A stretch of DNA of 10,664 nucleotides. It comes from Prevotella sp. (GTDB taxonomy: Bacteria > Bacteroidota > Bacteroidia > Bacteroidales > Dysgonomonadaceae). Made by a program: the position numbers and the translations under genes. Positions 1-7,612 of this stretch are shown in pieces. Position 1 is the first letter of the stretch. Each line of letters begins with the position of its first letter. Location of the stretch: NCBI GenBank assembly GCA_031260865.1, contig JAISKQ010000007.1:1-10664 (forward strand), written 5' to 3'. The notes beneath the pieces are model-generated. The model searched no databases. It saw only the letters and a program-made list of their open reading frames with translations, and was not told the DNA's origin.

Positions 1-120
1 GCCTTTAAGCCCGTAGCGGGTCGGCCTATGAAGTGGGCGTTAAAGCGTTTTTGCTTCCTTTTGCGGCTTTGGGCAAAAGGAAGGCAAGCAATCTGTGATT
101 GCGCGCAGGAAAAATAGCCA
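1..120. repeat. Intergenic inverted-repeat element at left edge
   Basis: A perfect 11-bp inverted repeat is present: CTTCCTTTTGC at 54-64 and GCAAAAGGAAG at 73-83, with an 8-base loop. Allowing a one-base bulge at 84, the stem extends by three pairs (51-53 with 85-87). No T-run follows on either strand, so it does not look like a standard intrinsic terminator. A 29-codon frame beginning at 28 crosses the hairpin, but the repeat structure explains the sequence better than a gene. From memory, similar hairpin-bearing segments recur between genes in Bacteroidota genomes, but a genome search is needed to show that here. The element lies downstream of nhaA. Confidence 0.45.
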
Positions 121-175
121 ACAAAAAAGACCAATAAAAAAATTAAACAGTTCCTAAGAATGATGCGAAGTGATA

Positions 176-429
176 CTGACTGAAAAGTGTTACGTTTGTT
201 ACGTTTGTCACTTTTTAAGTTTTGAGTTTACTCGTTTACAAGAATTCTAGCAAGTTAGTAAACTTGAAATTTAGTAAACTACTTACTACTGCTGACCGAA
301 AACTGTTACTTTTGTCACCTTTTTTGAGTTTACGGGAGTTTTAGTTTACAAGAGTTCTATCAAGTTAGTAAACTTGAACTCTTGAACTCTTGAACTCTAA
401 AGAACGACTTACTACTGCTGACTGAAAAG
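176..429. repeat. Tandemly duplicated ~120-bp intergenic repeat with palindromic core
   Basis: Two units lie head to tail, 176-291 and 292-417, followed by a partial third start at 418-429. Each starts with CTGACYGAAAA, then has GTTAC/GTCAC-type motifs and GAGTTTAC, and carries the palindrome CAAGTTAGTAAACTTG (251-266 and 361-376). The two junctions share CTTACTACTGCTGAC (282-296 and 408-422). Inside the units are smaller tandems: a 9-base repeat GTTACGTTT twice at 189-206, and an 8-base repeat TTGAACTC three times at 374-397. The palindromic core recurs 9.8 kb away at 10056-10100. No convincing ORF is present. This explains most of the 435-base gap downstream of nhaA. Confidence 0.75.
349..384 (-). 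terminator. Possible hairpin terminator downstream of nhaA, inside the repeat
   Basis: CAAGAGTTC at 349-357 pairs perfectly with GAACTCTTG at 376-384, and the inner palindrome CAAGTT/AACTTG (361-366 with 371-376) offers an overlapping alternative stem. It lies about 50 bases past the nhaA stop on the minus strand. No strong U-run follows the hairpin, so termination is a guess; it may simply be part of the repeat's structure. Confidence 0.25.
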
Positions 430-435
430 AGGGTA

Positions 436-1608
436 TTAGGGGGCTACTTCGTTCCTGCCTTTTTTCAATATATAGTTGAGCCATGTATAGCCTATAATGC
501 CGGAAGTTGTGGAGGCAAGTAATATCATTAGTTTTGCTTCATTGATATGAAGTACATCGCTAAATGCCAGCAGCGTGACAAATATGGACATGGTGAACCC
601 GATGCCGCCAAGCATACCGGCTCCCAACAGCTCTTTCCACTTTATACCTCTTGGCATGGCGCATAGTCCGGATTTGATGGAGATAAAGCTGAATAGAGTG
701 ATACCGATGGGTTTACCTACAATCAGTCCGAAAATAATACCTAAAGCAAAGGGTTCGCCAATCGATTGATCCCAGTTCCCTTCTATTATTATCGCCGTGT
801 TAGCCAACGCGAAGGCAGGCAGTATGCCGAACGCCACAGGGTAATGCAGGAAATGCTGCCAGCGGACAGACATACATTTTTCATCTTTCTTCCTGAATGG
901 GATTGCTATTGCCAACAGGACACCTGATATAGTGGCATGTACACCCGAGTGAAGCATGAAATACCACATAACGATGCCTCCGGCGATATAAGGTAGCATA
1001 TTATTCACATGGAACTTCTTATTCAACACAAGGAGTAACACAAACATACCCAGAGCGATACCAAGGTTTACCCAAAACAATGCAGAGGTATAGAATATAG
1101 CGATGACAATAATAGCTCCTAAATCGTCTATAACAGCCAATGCCGTCAGGAAGACTTTGAGCGAGGTAGGCACACGGCTACCCAACAGGGATAGAATTCC
1201 CAAGGCAAAAGCTATATCGGTCGCCATTGGTATCCCGAAGCCCGAAGCGGTCGGTGTTCCATGATTCAGGAACATATATATACATGCCGGGATCAACATT
1301 CCTCCCAGCGCACCTGATATAGGCAGCATCGCGCGTTTCACGTTCGATAACTCCCCTTCGTATATCTCCTGTATCAATTCAAGCCCGACCAATAAGAAAA
1401 ACACGGTCATCAGCCCGTCGTTTATCCAGTCGGCGATGGTATGGCTTCCCGCCTGAAATTCCAAAACGCCAAGATAATGCTCTCCTATACTGGAGTTTGC
1501 CACAAGAAGAGAGATGAGCGTGCAAACGATAAGAACAAGTCCTCCCGACTTCTCGCTCTCCATAAAACCTCTTAATGTTCTTCCGCTTAAGATATTGTTA
1601 ATTTCCAT
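436..1608 (-). CDS. nhaA: Na+/H+ antiporter NhaA
   Basis: Inner-membrane Na+(Li+)/H+ antiporter that exports sodium in exchange for protons, important for pH and salt tolerance. The 390-residue product has the family's usual length and about a dozen hydrophobic segments. Key residues align with E. coli NhaA: ATDIAFALG around D131 (E. coli D133), the ion-binding pair D161-D162 in VIDDLGAIIVIA (E. coli D163-D164), and K299 in GLIVGKPIGI (E. coli K300). GIGFTMSIF near 335-343 is also typical. The start codon overlaps the truA stop by one base (TAATG on the minus strand), so it is probably translated from the same message as truA and the DUF5715 gene upstream. It is the last gene of that unit. 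Confidence in the family is very high; no unusual features were seen. Confidence 0.98.
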   Translation of the reverse strand: MEINNILSGRTLRGFMESEKSGGLVLIVCTLISLLVANSSIGEHYLGVLEFQAGSHTIADWINDGLMTVFFLLVGLELIQEIYEGELSNVKRAMLPISGALGGMLIPACIYMFLNHGTPTASGFGIPMATDIAFALGILSLLGSRVPTSLKVFLTALAVIDDLGAIIVIAIFYTSALFWVNLGIALGMFVLLLVLNKKFHVNNMLPYIAGGIVMWYFMLHSGVHATISGVLLAIAIPFRKKDEKCMSVRWQHFLHYPVAFGILPAFALANTAIIIEGNWDQSIGEPFALGIIFGLIVGKPIGITLFSFISIKSGLCAMPRGIKWKELLGAGMLGGIGFTMSIFVTLLAFSDVLHINEAKLMILLASTTSGIIGYTWLNYILKKGRNEVAP

Positions 1609-2357
1609 TAGTTAAAGATTTCACTATTGTATTCAATATCTTCCAAGAAAAGAGCATGTCCTGGAACGGATGTTCCCGCCGCGCCCCTGTCTTTTGCCTC
1701 TATAACGCGGCGCATACCATTTTCGTCTATTTTACCGCGTCCCGCCTCCAGTAAAGTACCCACAATGGAGCGCACCATATTACGCAGGAAACGGTTCGCC
1801 TTAATAGTAAATATATAGTCGCCGCCTTGTTGTTCCCAATGGGCAATCATTATCTCGCAATTATTCGTTTTCACGTCGGTGTGCAATTTGCTGAAACTGG
1901 TAAAGTCCTCATACTCAAAAAGGATATTTGCGCAAGCGTTCATCTTAGCAAGGTCAAGATCTCCTTGTATTTTGTACTTTAACCGATGTAAAAACGGATC
2001 TTTTTCCGTTGTGATATAATATCGGTATAAGCGGCTCGTCGCGTCGAAACGGGCATGGGCTTCCGCCTTTACCTCTATTACCTTATCTATTGAAATGTCT
2101 TTAGGCAGAATGCTGTTCAACTTTTTTGCCAGCAATGATAAGTCCTGATTCTCGGTTTCAGTGTCAAAGTGAGCGACCATCATCCGCGCGTGTACTCCGG
2201 CGTCGGTACGTCCTGCTCCGACAATCGGCGTCGGCACGCGCAGTAAAATACCCAGCGCTCTTTCTAAAGTTTCCTGCACGGAAACCCCGTTAGGCTGAAC
2301 CTGCCAACCGCAATAGTTTTCACCGTTATACGCCAGATATATAAAGTATCGTTTCAT
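1608..2357 (-). CDS. truA: tRNA pseudouridine(38-40) synthase TruA
   Basis: Converts uridines 38, 39 and 40 of the tRNA anticodon arm to pseudouridine in the cytoplasm. The 249-residue product is the normal bacterial length. The catalytic motif [11 protein letters not shown] lies at residues 47-57 with the nucleophile D52. The RLYRYYI segment (109-115) and [19 protein letters not shown] (190-208) are typical of the family, and the C-terminal segment [13 protein letters not shown] (226-238) corresponds to the usual AG-T-P--GL-L motif with a somewhat variant sequence. The start overlaps the upstream DUF5715 gene by four bases (ATGA-type coupling), and the stop overlaps the nhaA start by one base, so the three genes are very likely translationally coupled. 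Confidence 0.98.
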   Translation of the reverse strand: MKRYFIYLAYNGENYCGWQVQPNGVSVQETLERALGILLRVPTPIVGAGRTDAGVHARMMVAHFDTETENQDLSLLAKKLNSILPKDISIDKVIEVKAEAHARFDATSRLYRYYITTEKDPFLHRLKYKIQGDLDLAKMNACANILFEYEDFTSFSKLHTDVKTNNCEIMIAHWEQQGGDYIFTIKANRFLRNMVRSIVGTLLEAGRGKIDENGMRRVIEAKDRGAAGTSVPGHALFLEDIEYNSEIFN

Positions 2358-3016
2358 CTCACCGTTATATGAAAACAGGCTTGTTTCCGTTCATGCTTGA
2401 TATAACACCTGTCTCTCTCCCGCAAATCGTATAGCACTTGACCTAACACATCCTTTAGTTTACTGTCACTTAGAGTCCGCTCGTCCATCGAATCTATTTT
2501 ATCGAAGCGCGCCCATGCTATATCGATAGTTGTTCCGTAACGGTGAGCCGAGTTTTCACTGGCATTCCCGTTTCGTCTCGACAGGCCCTTTACATCATCA
2601 TCGGTACGAGTGATACTTGTGACAATAGGCTTATAGAGCGGCATATTCTTACTTATTAACGAGTCCCTGAAGTTCAGCCCGATATCGGATAATAACGTCG
2701 CTGCTTTGGAAACGAGGAAAGGCATCGAATGGGTCAGCTTATCCACACGATAAATGTCCAGTTCCCCGGGAATCCGCTCCAGTTTATCCTCGTATAAAAG
2801 TGTATCCGCCCGCGTTTCCAATGGACCAACCCCGTTTTCTATCGCCGCTTCTATGTGCAATTCGGGGAGATCGTTAAACGTTGAACTATAATTACCGCTG
2901 AAACGGGTATATTTTTTAACTTCTATTGGCTGTTCGCTATATCTATTGTTAAAAGCGCTACCTATCAGCGTAACAGTTCCTATAATAAGAGTTGTATATA
3001 TTATCGGCTTTGCCAT
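2354..3016 (-). CDS. DUF5715 family protein, M15-peptidase-like, membrane-anchored or exported
   Basis: A 220-residue protein with an N-terminal hydrophobic segment (about residues 4-21), probably an uncleaved anchor or signal sequence, so the rest should face the periplasm. The C-terminal half carries conserved DUF5715 features: SITRT (R137), [13 protein letters not shown] (H158, D165), and [15 protein letters not shown] (H216). The S-x-H-x(6)-D spacing plus a late histidine resembles zinc-binding residues of M15 (VanY/DD-carboxypeptidase) enzymes, with R137 placed like their substrate-binding arginine. A peptidoglycan peptidase role is therefore an inference; the family has no function I can name with certainty. 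It is first in the operon with truA and nhaA and has a good -7 promoter match 23 bases upstream. In related genomes, as I recall, it also sits near truA and a SpoU-type methyltransferase gene. Confidence 0.85.
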   Translation of the reverse strand: MAKPIIYTTLIIGTVTLIGSAFNNRYSEQPIEVKKYTRFSGNYSSTFNDLPELHIEAAIENGVGPLETRADTLLYEDKLERIPGELDIYRVDKLTHSMPFLVSKAATLLSDIGLNFRDSLISKNMPLYKPIVTSITRTDDDVKGLSRRNGNASENSAHRYGTTIDIAWARFDKIDSMDERTLSDSKLKDVLGQVLYDLRERDRCYIKHERKQACFHITVR

Positions 3017-3038
3017 ATTTCCTTTTCAATTTCGGGCA

Positions 3039-3046
3039 CAAAGGTA
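3039..3046 (-). promoter_or_regulatory. Bacteroidota -7 promoter element for the DUF5715-truA-nhaA operon
   Basis: On the minus strand the bases read TACCTTTG, a full match to TAnnTTTG, ending about 22 bases before the start codon at 3016. No clear -33 TTTG is visible at the usual distance, so the call rests on the -7 element and its position in a divergent intergenic region. Confidence 0.5.
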
Positions 3047-3079
3047 TAAAATAACATACTTTTGTCCATAATTAATGCT

Positions 3080-3087
3080 TATTTTTG
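3080..3087 (+). promoter_or_regulatory. Bacteroidota -7 promoter element for the RNA methyltransferase gene
   Basis: TATTTTTG fits TAnnTTTG and ends 23 bases before the start codon at 3111. A TTTG at 3061-3064 could serve as the -33 element, although the 15-base gap is somewhat shorter than usual. It lies back to back with the minus-strand element at 3039-3046, giving a compact divergent promoter region. Confidence 0.5.
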
Positions 3088-3110
3088 CATTTTGATAACA
3101 ATTACTAAAG

Positions 3111-3902
3111 ATGGAAAAGATAACCAGCCTGCAAAATACGCGAATCAAAAATATTGTAAAGCTTTCGAAAAGCAAAGAGCGGAAAGTCCAAAATCTTTTT
3201 CTCATCGAAGGCGCTCGTGAGCTAAGTTTGGCTCTCTCAGCCGGATATGAAATAGATTCCGTATTTATTTGTCCGGAGCTTTTTCTTAAAACCGATTACC
3301 CCAAAGTATTGGAATCCATACCTGAGAGTAAACAATTCGGCGTAACGGAAGCTGTTTTTGAAAAGATAGCTTATCGCGAAAGCTCTGATGGATTATTGAC
3401 TTTGGCCAGACCCAAGAATCATGCGTTAGCAGATTTAAAGCTGTCGCCGAACCCGTTTCTGATAATACTGGAAGCGGTGGAAAAACCCGGAAACCTGGGC
3501 GCGATACTCCGTACGGCGGACGCGGCGCAGGCAGATGCCGTGATTATATGCGATCCGGCCACAGATGTTTACAATCCGAACGCTATCCGTTCAAGTGTGG
3601 GGTGCATCTTCACGGTACAAACAGCAATCTGCTCTTCACAGGAAGCCTTGGATTTTTCACATAAAAAACACATTAAATCGTTCGCGGCAGAGTTGAATGC
3701 CGCTCAATGGTATCAAGACACGGATTTTACTCTACCGTCGGCCATTGTGATGGGAACAGAAGCCGACGGTTTGACTCCTTTCTGGATAGAGAACGCGGAC
3801 GCGCGTATAAAAATACCGATGCGGGGTAAGATTGATTCACTCAATGTTTCGGTATCTACAGCAATATTAACCTTTGAAGCGATGAGGCAGAGAGGTTTTT
3901 AA
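3111..3902 (+). CDS. TrmH/SpoU family RNA 2'-O-ribose methyltransferase
   Basis: Transfers a methyl group from S-adenosylmethionine to a ribose 2'-OH in rRNA or tRNA. The 263-residue product has an N-terminal substrate-binding domain (about 1-100, opening with SLQNTRIKNIVKLSKSK and LIEGARE), then a trefoil-knot SPOUT domain. Motif 1 is PGNLGAILRTADAA (126-139, N128 and R134), motif 2 is IVMGTEADGL (212-221), and motif 3 is IPMRGKIDSLNVSVSTAIL (235-253). The exact target nucleotide cannot be read from sequence; RlmB-like or TrmH-like subfamily members with this layout are usually labelled simply RNA methyltransferase. It stands alone on the plus strand, divergent from the truA operon, and converges with the esterase gene. 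Confidence 0.95.
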   Translation: MEKITSLQNTRIKNIVKLSKSKERKVQNLFLIEGARELSLALSAGYEIDSVFICPELFLKTDYPKVLESIPESKQFGVTEAVFEKIAYRESSDGLLTLARPKNHALADLKLSPNPFLIILEAVEKPGNLGAILRTADAAQADAVIICDPATDVYNPNAIRSSVGCIFTVQTAICSSQEALDFSHKKHIKSFAAELNAAQWYQDTDFTLPSAIVMGTEADGLTPFWIENADARIKIPMRGKIDSLNVSVSTAILTFEAMRQRGF

Positions 3903-3911
3903 AATGCCTAA

Positions 3912-3949
3912 AAGAGCTATAATCATTAATTAGTCTGATATAATAGCCC

Positions 3950-3951
<2 letters not shown>
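3912..3951. terminator. Possible bidirectional terminator between convergent genes
   Basis: AAGAGCTAT at 3912-3920 pairs with ATAGCCCTT at 3943-3951 with one mismatch, and ATCA (3922-3925) pairs with TGAT (3936-3939) above a small internal loop. The hairpin occupies almost the whole 47-base gap between the methyltransferase stop and the esterase stop, and its right arm just reaches the esterase stop codon. U-runs are weak on both sides, so strength is uncertain. Confidence 0.35.
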
Positions 3952-5152
<1,201 letters not shown>

Positions 5153-6151
5153 TTATTTATTGTTAATCATATATTTTCTGCCTTTATTTTTGCCTTCCAC
5201 TTTCAAAATGCCAATTTCGACAAATTTCGCAAAATATTTTTTAACGCTGACATCGGATTTGTTGGTAAGCAGTTGGGCGCGATAATTGGTTATTTCACCG
5301 TTTTTATCTAAGTAGCCTGCTATCTGTTCCAGAAATTCCAATTCGGTTTTTGAAAGTTTATCGGTATTTATGTCGGTAAATATATCGGTAATTTTTCGAT
5401 TTGGCAGTTCTTCCAATGCCTGCAAAATAACATTGAGCATAAACTCTATAAAAATTTCGGAATCGCCTGCTTTTTGTGCCGTTTCCAAAGCATCATAATA
5501 ACCCTGTTGATTTTCGTAAACAACTGTTTCCACAGGTAACCACGCAAAAAGTTCGTTCCACCGTGAGAGCACAAGCGTTTGCCACAGTCGCCCGATTCTT
5601 CCATTGCCATCGATAAAAGGATGGATAAATTCTATTTCAAAATGCAGAATAGAACTTTTGATTAGCGGGTGCGCATCTGACTTTTTCGCCCAAGCAAACA
5701 AATCGGTAATCAATCCAGGTACAAATTGATAATTTGCCCCTGCGTGAATTAACTTTATGCCTTCAAATACGCCAATGCCTTGTGAGCGAAAATGCCCCGC
5801 CTCTTTTACCAACTCGGAAGTCATAAATTGGTGGGCTTTCAGAAAATCCTTTACCTTGAATGGGTCATATTCGAGTAAATGTTCATAAGCCTGATACGCA
5901 TTTTTCACTTCCTGAATTTCGTGTGGCAATCCTAAAACCCGCTTGCCTTCGATAATATCCGTAACCTGCCCCAATGTCAGTGTATTGTTTTCAATAGCCA
6001 ATGACGACTGAATGGAACGCAGACGATTGATTCTCCGCAAACGCAAATTGCGGCTGTAAACGCCCGACCCTTTCAGTTCGCCCACCTTTTCGGCAATGCG
6101 GGCAACGAGGTCAATGGCTTTCGCGCTTATAGTGTAAACAGGGGTATTCAT
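5153..6151 (-). CDS. Fic family protein, predicted AMPylating transferase with winged-helix C terminus
   Basis: Fic enzymes transfer AMP, or occasionally other nucleotide moieties, from a nucleotide to hydroxyl side chains of target proteins in the cytoplasm. The active-site loop HPFIDGNGRIGR is perfect at residues 177-188 (catalytic H177). An N-terminal inhibitory helix matches (S/T)xxxE(G/N): S50-LAI-E54-N55, which places this in class II, where the inhibitory helix is in the same chain, so the protein is predicted to be self-restrained. The flap HAGANYQFVP (136-145) is also typical. Residues about 265-330 form a winged-helix-like domain (NYRAQLLTNKSDVSVKKYF). The layout and 332-residue length match SoFic-type proteins. 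A short tandem TDIF-TDIN-TDKL (255-266) forms the linker. It lies between the decayed DUF1016 region and the esterase, and the target is unknown. It is probably part of a transferred block. Confidence 0.95.
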   Translation of the reverse strand: MNTPVYTISAKAIDLVARIAEKVGELKGSGVYSRNLRLRRINRLRSIQSSLAIENNTLTLGQVTDIIEGKRVLGLPHEIQEVKNAYQAYEHLLEYDPFKVKDFLKAHQFMTSELVKEAGHFRSQGIGVFEGIKLIHAGANYQFVPGLITDLFAWAKKSDAHPLIKSSILHFEIEFIHPFIDGNGRIGRLWQTLVLSRWNELFAWLPVETVVYENQQGYYDALETAQKAGDSEIFIEFMLNVILQALEELPNRKITDIFTDINTDKLSKTELEFLEQIAGYLDKNGEITNYRAQLLTNKSDVSVKKYFAKFVEIGILKVEGKNKGRKYMINNK

Positions 6152-6157
6152 TTTGTA

Positions 6158-6169
6158 TTCTATGTTTTG
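6158..6169. repeat. 12-base direct repeat, copy right of fic
   Basis: Second copy of TTCTATGTTTTG, exact match to 5126-5137. It falls 6-18 bases upstream of the fic start codon on the minus strand. The match does not extend beyond 12 bases on either side. Confidence 0.5.
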
Positions 6170-6185
6170 CTGTAGGGCATAAAGG

Positions 6186-6279
6186 TTATTTGTTCTTTTG
6201 ATTCGGATTCATTTGCTTGTCAAATTCCCTTGATTTTGTCGTGAATAATTTTCGTGCTCATAATTATTTCTATTTTCAT
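6186..6279 (-). pseudogene. Frameshifted remnant of a small gene upstream of fic
   Basis: A frame starts at ATG 6279 (MKIEIIMSTKIIHDKIK) and stops early at TGA (6222-6220). Removing one G from the GGG at about 6227-6229 (CCC on the plus strand) continues it as EFDKQMNPNQKNK and a TAA at 6188-6186, giving about 30 residues with a charged, coding-like composition. The start is preceded by GGAAAGAA, and it begins eight bases after the stop of the orphan frame at 6288-6377. I do not recognise the product. It may be the tail of a larger lost gene or a small accessory ORF; the length is too short for certainty. Confidence 0.35.
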
Positions 6280-6287
6280 TTCTTTCC

Positions 6288-6377
6288 TTATTTCTCTACC
6301 GCAGCCTGCGTGGCTGCTATTTTCCTGTCGGCATAGCGCACCACATCGGCTATTACCAACTTCTGACAGGCAACAGT
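6288..6377 (-). pseudogene. Orphan C-terminal reading frame fused after the DUF1016 fragment
   Basis: A 29-codon minus-strand frame, open from the stop codon at 6378-6380 to TAA at 6290-6288, reads QKLVIADVVRYADRKIAA then TQAAVEK at its end. It has no ATG start and overlaps the end of the truncated DUF1016 gene in another frame. Its GC-rich third positions and amphipathic, alanine- and charge-rich composition look like the tail of a real gene whose 5' part was lost. A short perfect hairpin (GCAGCC/GGCTGC, 6301-6306 and 6312-6317) lies within it. I cannot name the parent gene. The junction with DUF1016 near 6353-6377 looks like a deletion or recombination breakpoint. Confidence 0.4.
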
Positions 6378-6718
6378 TTAATATCTTTATCGCCGAAAAC
6401 TCTCAAACTGTTTGAGGATTTTTGAAACACTTCACAATTCCTCAACTCGTTTGAAAATTTTAAGTAAAAGAGGAAGAAATGACGCATACGTTCCATATTT
6501 TGAACGGAATAGCCCTTACCCAATTTTTGCGTGAGTTCGGCAGAAACGTTTTGCAAAAGATTTATTCCATATTCGGCGCGGATTTCGCCCTGTTGGTATT
6601 CTTCCACAATCAGTTTACCAATCAAATAGTTGGTGTAAACCATTGCGGAATTAGCAACACGGGCAACTCTCGACTTTGCCTGCTCAATCAGATTTATTAT
6701 TCTATCAGTTAATGTCAT
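6353..6718 (-). pseudogene. Truncated DUF1016/YhcG-like gene (N-terminal domain only)
   Basis: The 121-residue product matches the N-terminal DUF1016 domain of YhcG-like PDDEXK-nuclease proteins: IGKLIVEEYQQG, AEYGINLLQNVSAELTQKLGKGYSVQN and MERMRHFFLFYLKFSNE are typical, followed by CEVFQKSSNSLR. Full-length relatives are roughly 340 residues and continue with a SWSHY-type motif and then a nuclease domain. Here the frame ends at ...LPVRSW and a TAA, so the nuclease part is missing. The sequence immediately after is an unrelated coding-like frame (6377-6288), which suggests a deletion joined two genes. Such proteins often accompany restriction-modification loci. An expressed stand-alone N-terminal domain is possible but less likely than decay. 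Confidence 0.75.
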
Positions 6719-6733
6719 TCTGTTACTATATTT

Positions 6734-7099
6734 TTATTTAAAAAGTATTATGCAAAGTATTACATAAATAAAAAATGGTATTGATACACAAATCCAAACG
6801 GAGGATGCAACATAATTACTCCCGAATCGATTAAAATAATTTAAAAATGATACTGATTTATTAAATAGCCAATCTGAATATGTCTTAAAGTTTCTACATC
6901 CAACCGCAAATCCGAAGCAATAGATAGCAAATCCAATTTTCAAGTAATGAAAATCAAAGATAATATCTAACATTATCAACCACGAAAACGGAATAAGAAA
7001 ATAATATACAACGATGTTAATTTCGTTATAAGTCAAATTTGTCTTACGTCCAATGTAAGATAAAGCATTTGCTACAAAGTTGAAAATAATATTATTCAT
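6734..7099 (-). CDS. Small hypothetical inner-membrane protein
   Basis: A 121-residue hydrophobic protein with about three membrane segments (roughly residues 27-49, 52-67 and 98-120). Between the second and third is an aromatic, polar loop with CRNFKTYSDWLFNKS and NRFGSNYVASS. I do not recognise a functional family, though it resembles unnamed small membrane proteins seen in Bacteroidota. It ends 15 bases before the DUF1016 fragment on the same strand. Its AT content is clearly higher than that of the esterase, truA or propeller genes, in keeping with a transferred stretch. The start at 7099 is the first ATG; no Shine-Dalgarno site or clear promoter is visible. Confidence 0.65.
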   Translation of the reverse strand: MNNIIFNFVANALSYIGRKTNLTYNEINIVVYYFLIPFSWLIMLDIIFDFHYLKIGFAIYCFGFAVGCRNFKTYSDWLFNKSVSFLNYFNRFGSNYVASSVWICVSIPFFIYVILCIILFK

Positions 7100-7185
7100 A
7101 ATTTACTGTAAGTATAAATGGGTTTCTCAATGTGAAATTTAGAGTTATAGACTTGATATTGTATTAAATCCCCGATGAGAATTAA

Positions 7186-7287
7186 TTATGTAGAGATGTA
7201 CTTCCCTACATAGTTGCGCATAATATCAAAATATGTAAATGCCCCTATATTATCATTTTTAATTTTTCTAAAATTGATAGGGTTCAT
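7186..7287 (-). CDS. Possible small ORF, 33 residues, unknown
   Basis: An ATG frame on the minus strand beginning MNPINFRKIKNDNIGAF and ending YVGKYIST. The same frame stays open for more than 25 codons upstream of the ATG, so it could instead be the C-terminal remnant of a longer gene. Composition is mixed and coding-like rather than low-complexity, but in such AT-rich DNA a frame of this length may occur by chance. It lies 87 bases upstream of the small membrane-protein gene on the same strand. No function can be suggested. Confidence 0.25.
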   Translation of the reverse strand: MNPINFRKIKNDNIGAFTYFDIMRNYVGKYIST

Positions 7288-7428
7288 TAGATTAAAAGTA
7301 TTATTGTACCTACTATTGCCATTGTTTTCTCGTTTATTAAATTTTATATTAATTGTGCAGACTGCTCTTTACCGCTTATGCGCAAAAAAACGCAAACCTG
7401 CACCCGCAACGAAAACAAGTCTACTATT

Positions 7429-7537
7429 TTAAATATTTCGTTCATCTTTATTTTCAATCATTATCATCATCCTATCAAAATCCGATTCAAAAAGGTATCA
7501 ACTCTTTTTCTTCTACCATTTCAATAATTTTATCAGC
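7429..7537 (-). pseudogene. Frameshifted coding remnant of unknown gene
   Basis: Reading the minus strand from 7537, one frame gives ADKIIEMVEEKELIPF before a TGA at 7489-7487. Deleting one base in the T-run just before it (five A's at 7489-7493 on the plus strand) lets the frame run on as ESDFDRMMIMIENKDERNI to a TAA at 7431-7429. Both halves are rich in charged residues, unlike random AT-rich translation, and they meet at a homopolymer, the usual place for an indel. A possible upstream part (MLFAEQIFNPLN, in another frame) suggests a second frameshift. The parent family is not recognised. Confidence 0.35.
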
Positions 7538-7612
7538 AATTCAAAGGATTAAAAATTTGTTCTGCAAATAACATATCATTCCATTTTAGTTATTTATTTT
7601 AATACAACAAAT

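Larger units (their letters stand above)
7100..7612. other. AT-rich 513-bp region with broken minus-strand reading frames
   Basis: No intact gene of convincing size is seen. On the minus strand three short coding-like pieces lie in series: 7537-7429 (frameshifted, listed separately), an ATG frame 7445-7344 of 33 codons (starting MNEIFKIVDLF, ending GKEQSAQLI), and 7287-7186 (listed separately). A small inverted repeat ATGTAG/CTACAT lies near 7188-7213. The base composition is about as AT-rich as the neighbouring membrane-protein gene and differs from the propeller gene on the right. Plus-strand open frames here are low-complexity and look like chance products of AT-rich DNA. No terminator hairpin is evident after the propeller gene. 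Confidence 0.55.

Noticed and set aside
176..429. CRISPR array
   Set aside because: Only two long units with similar interiors, no short identical repeats with unique spacers, and no cas genes nearby.
7214..7571. Two overlapping plus-strand open frames of 72 codons each
   Set aside because: Low-complexity, AT-driven hydrophobic translation; the opposite strand gives more coding-like segments.
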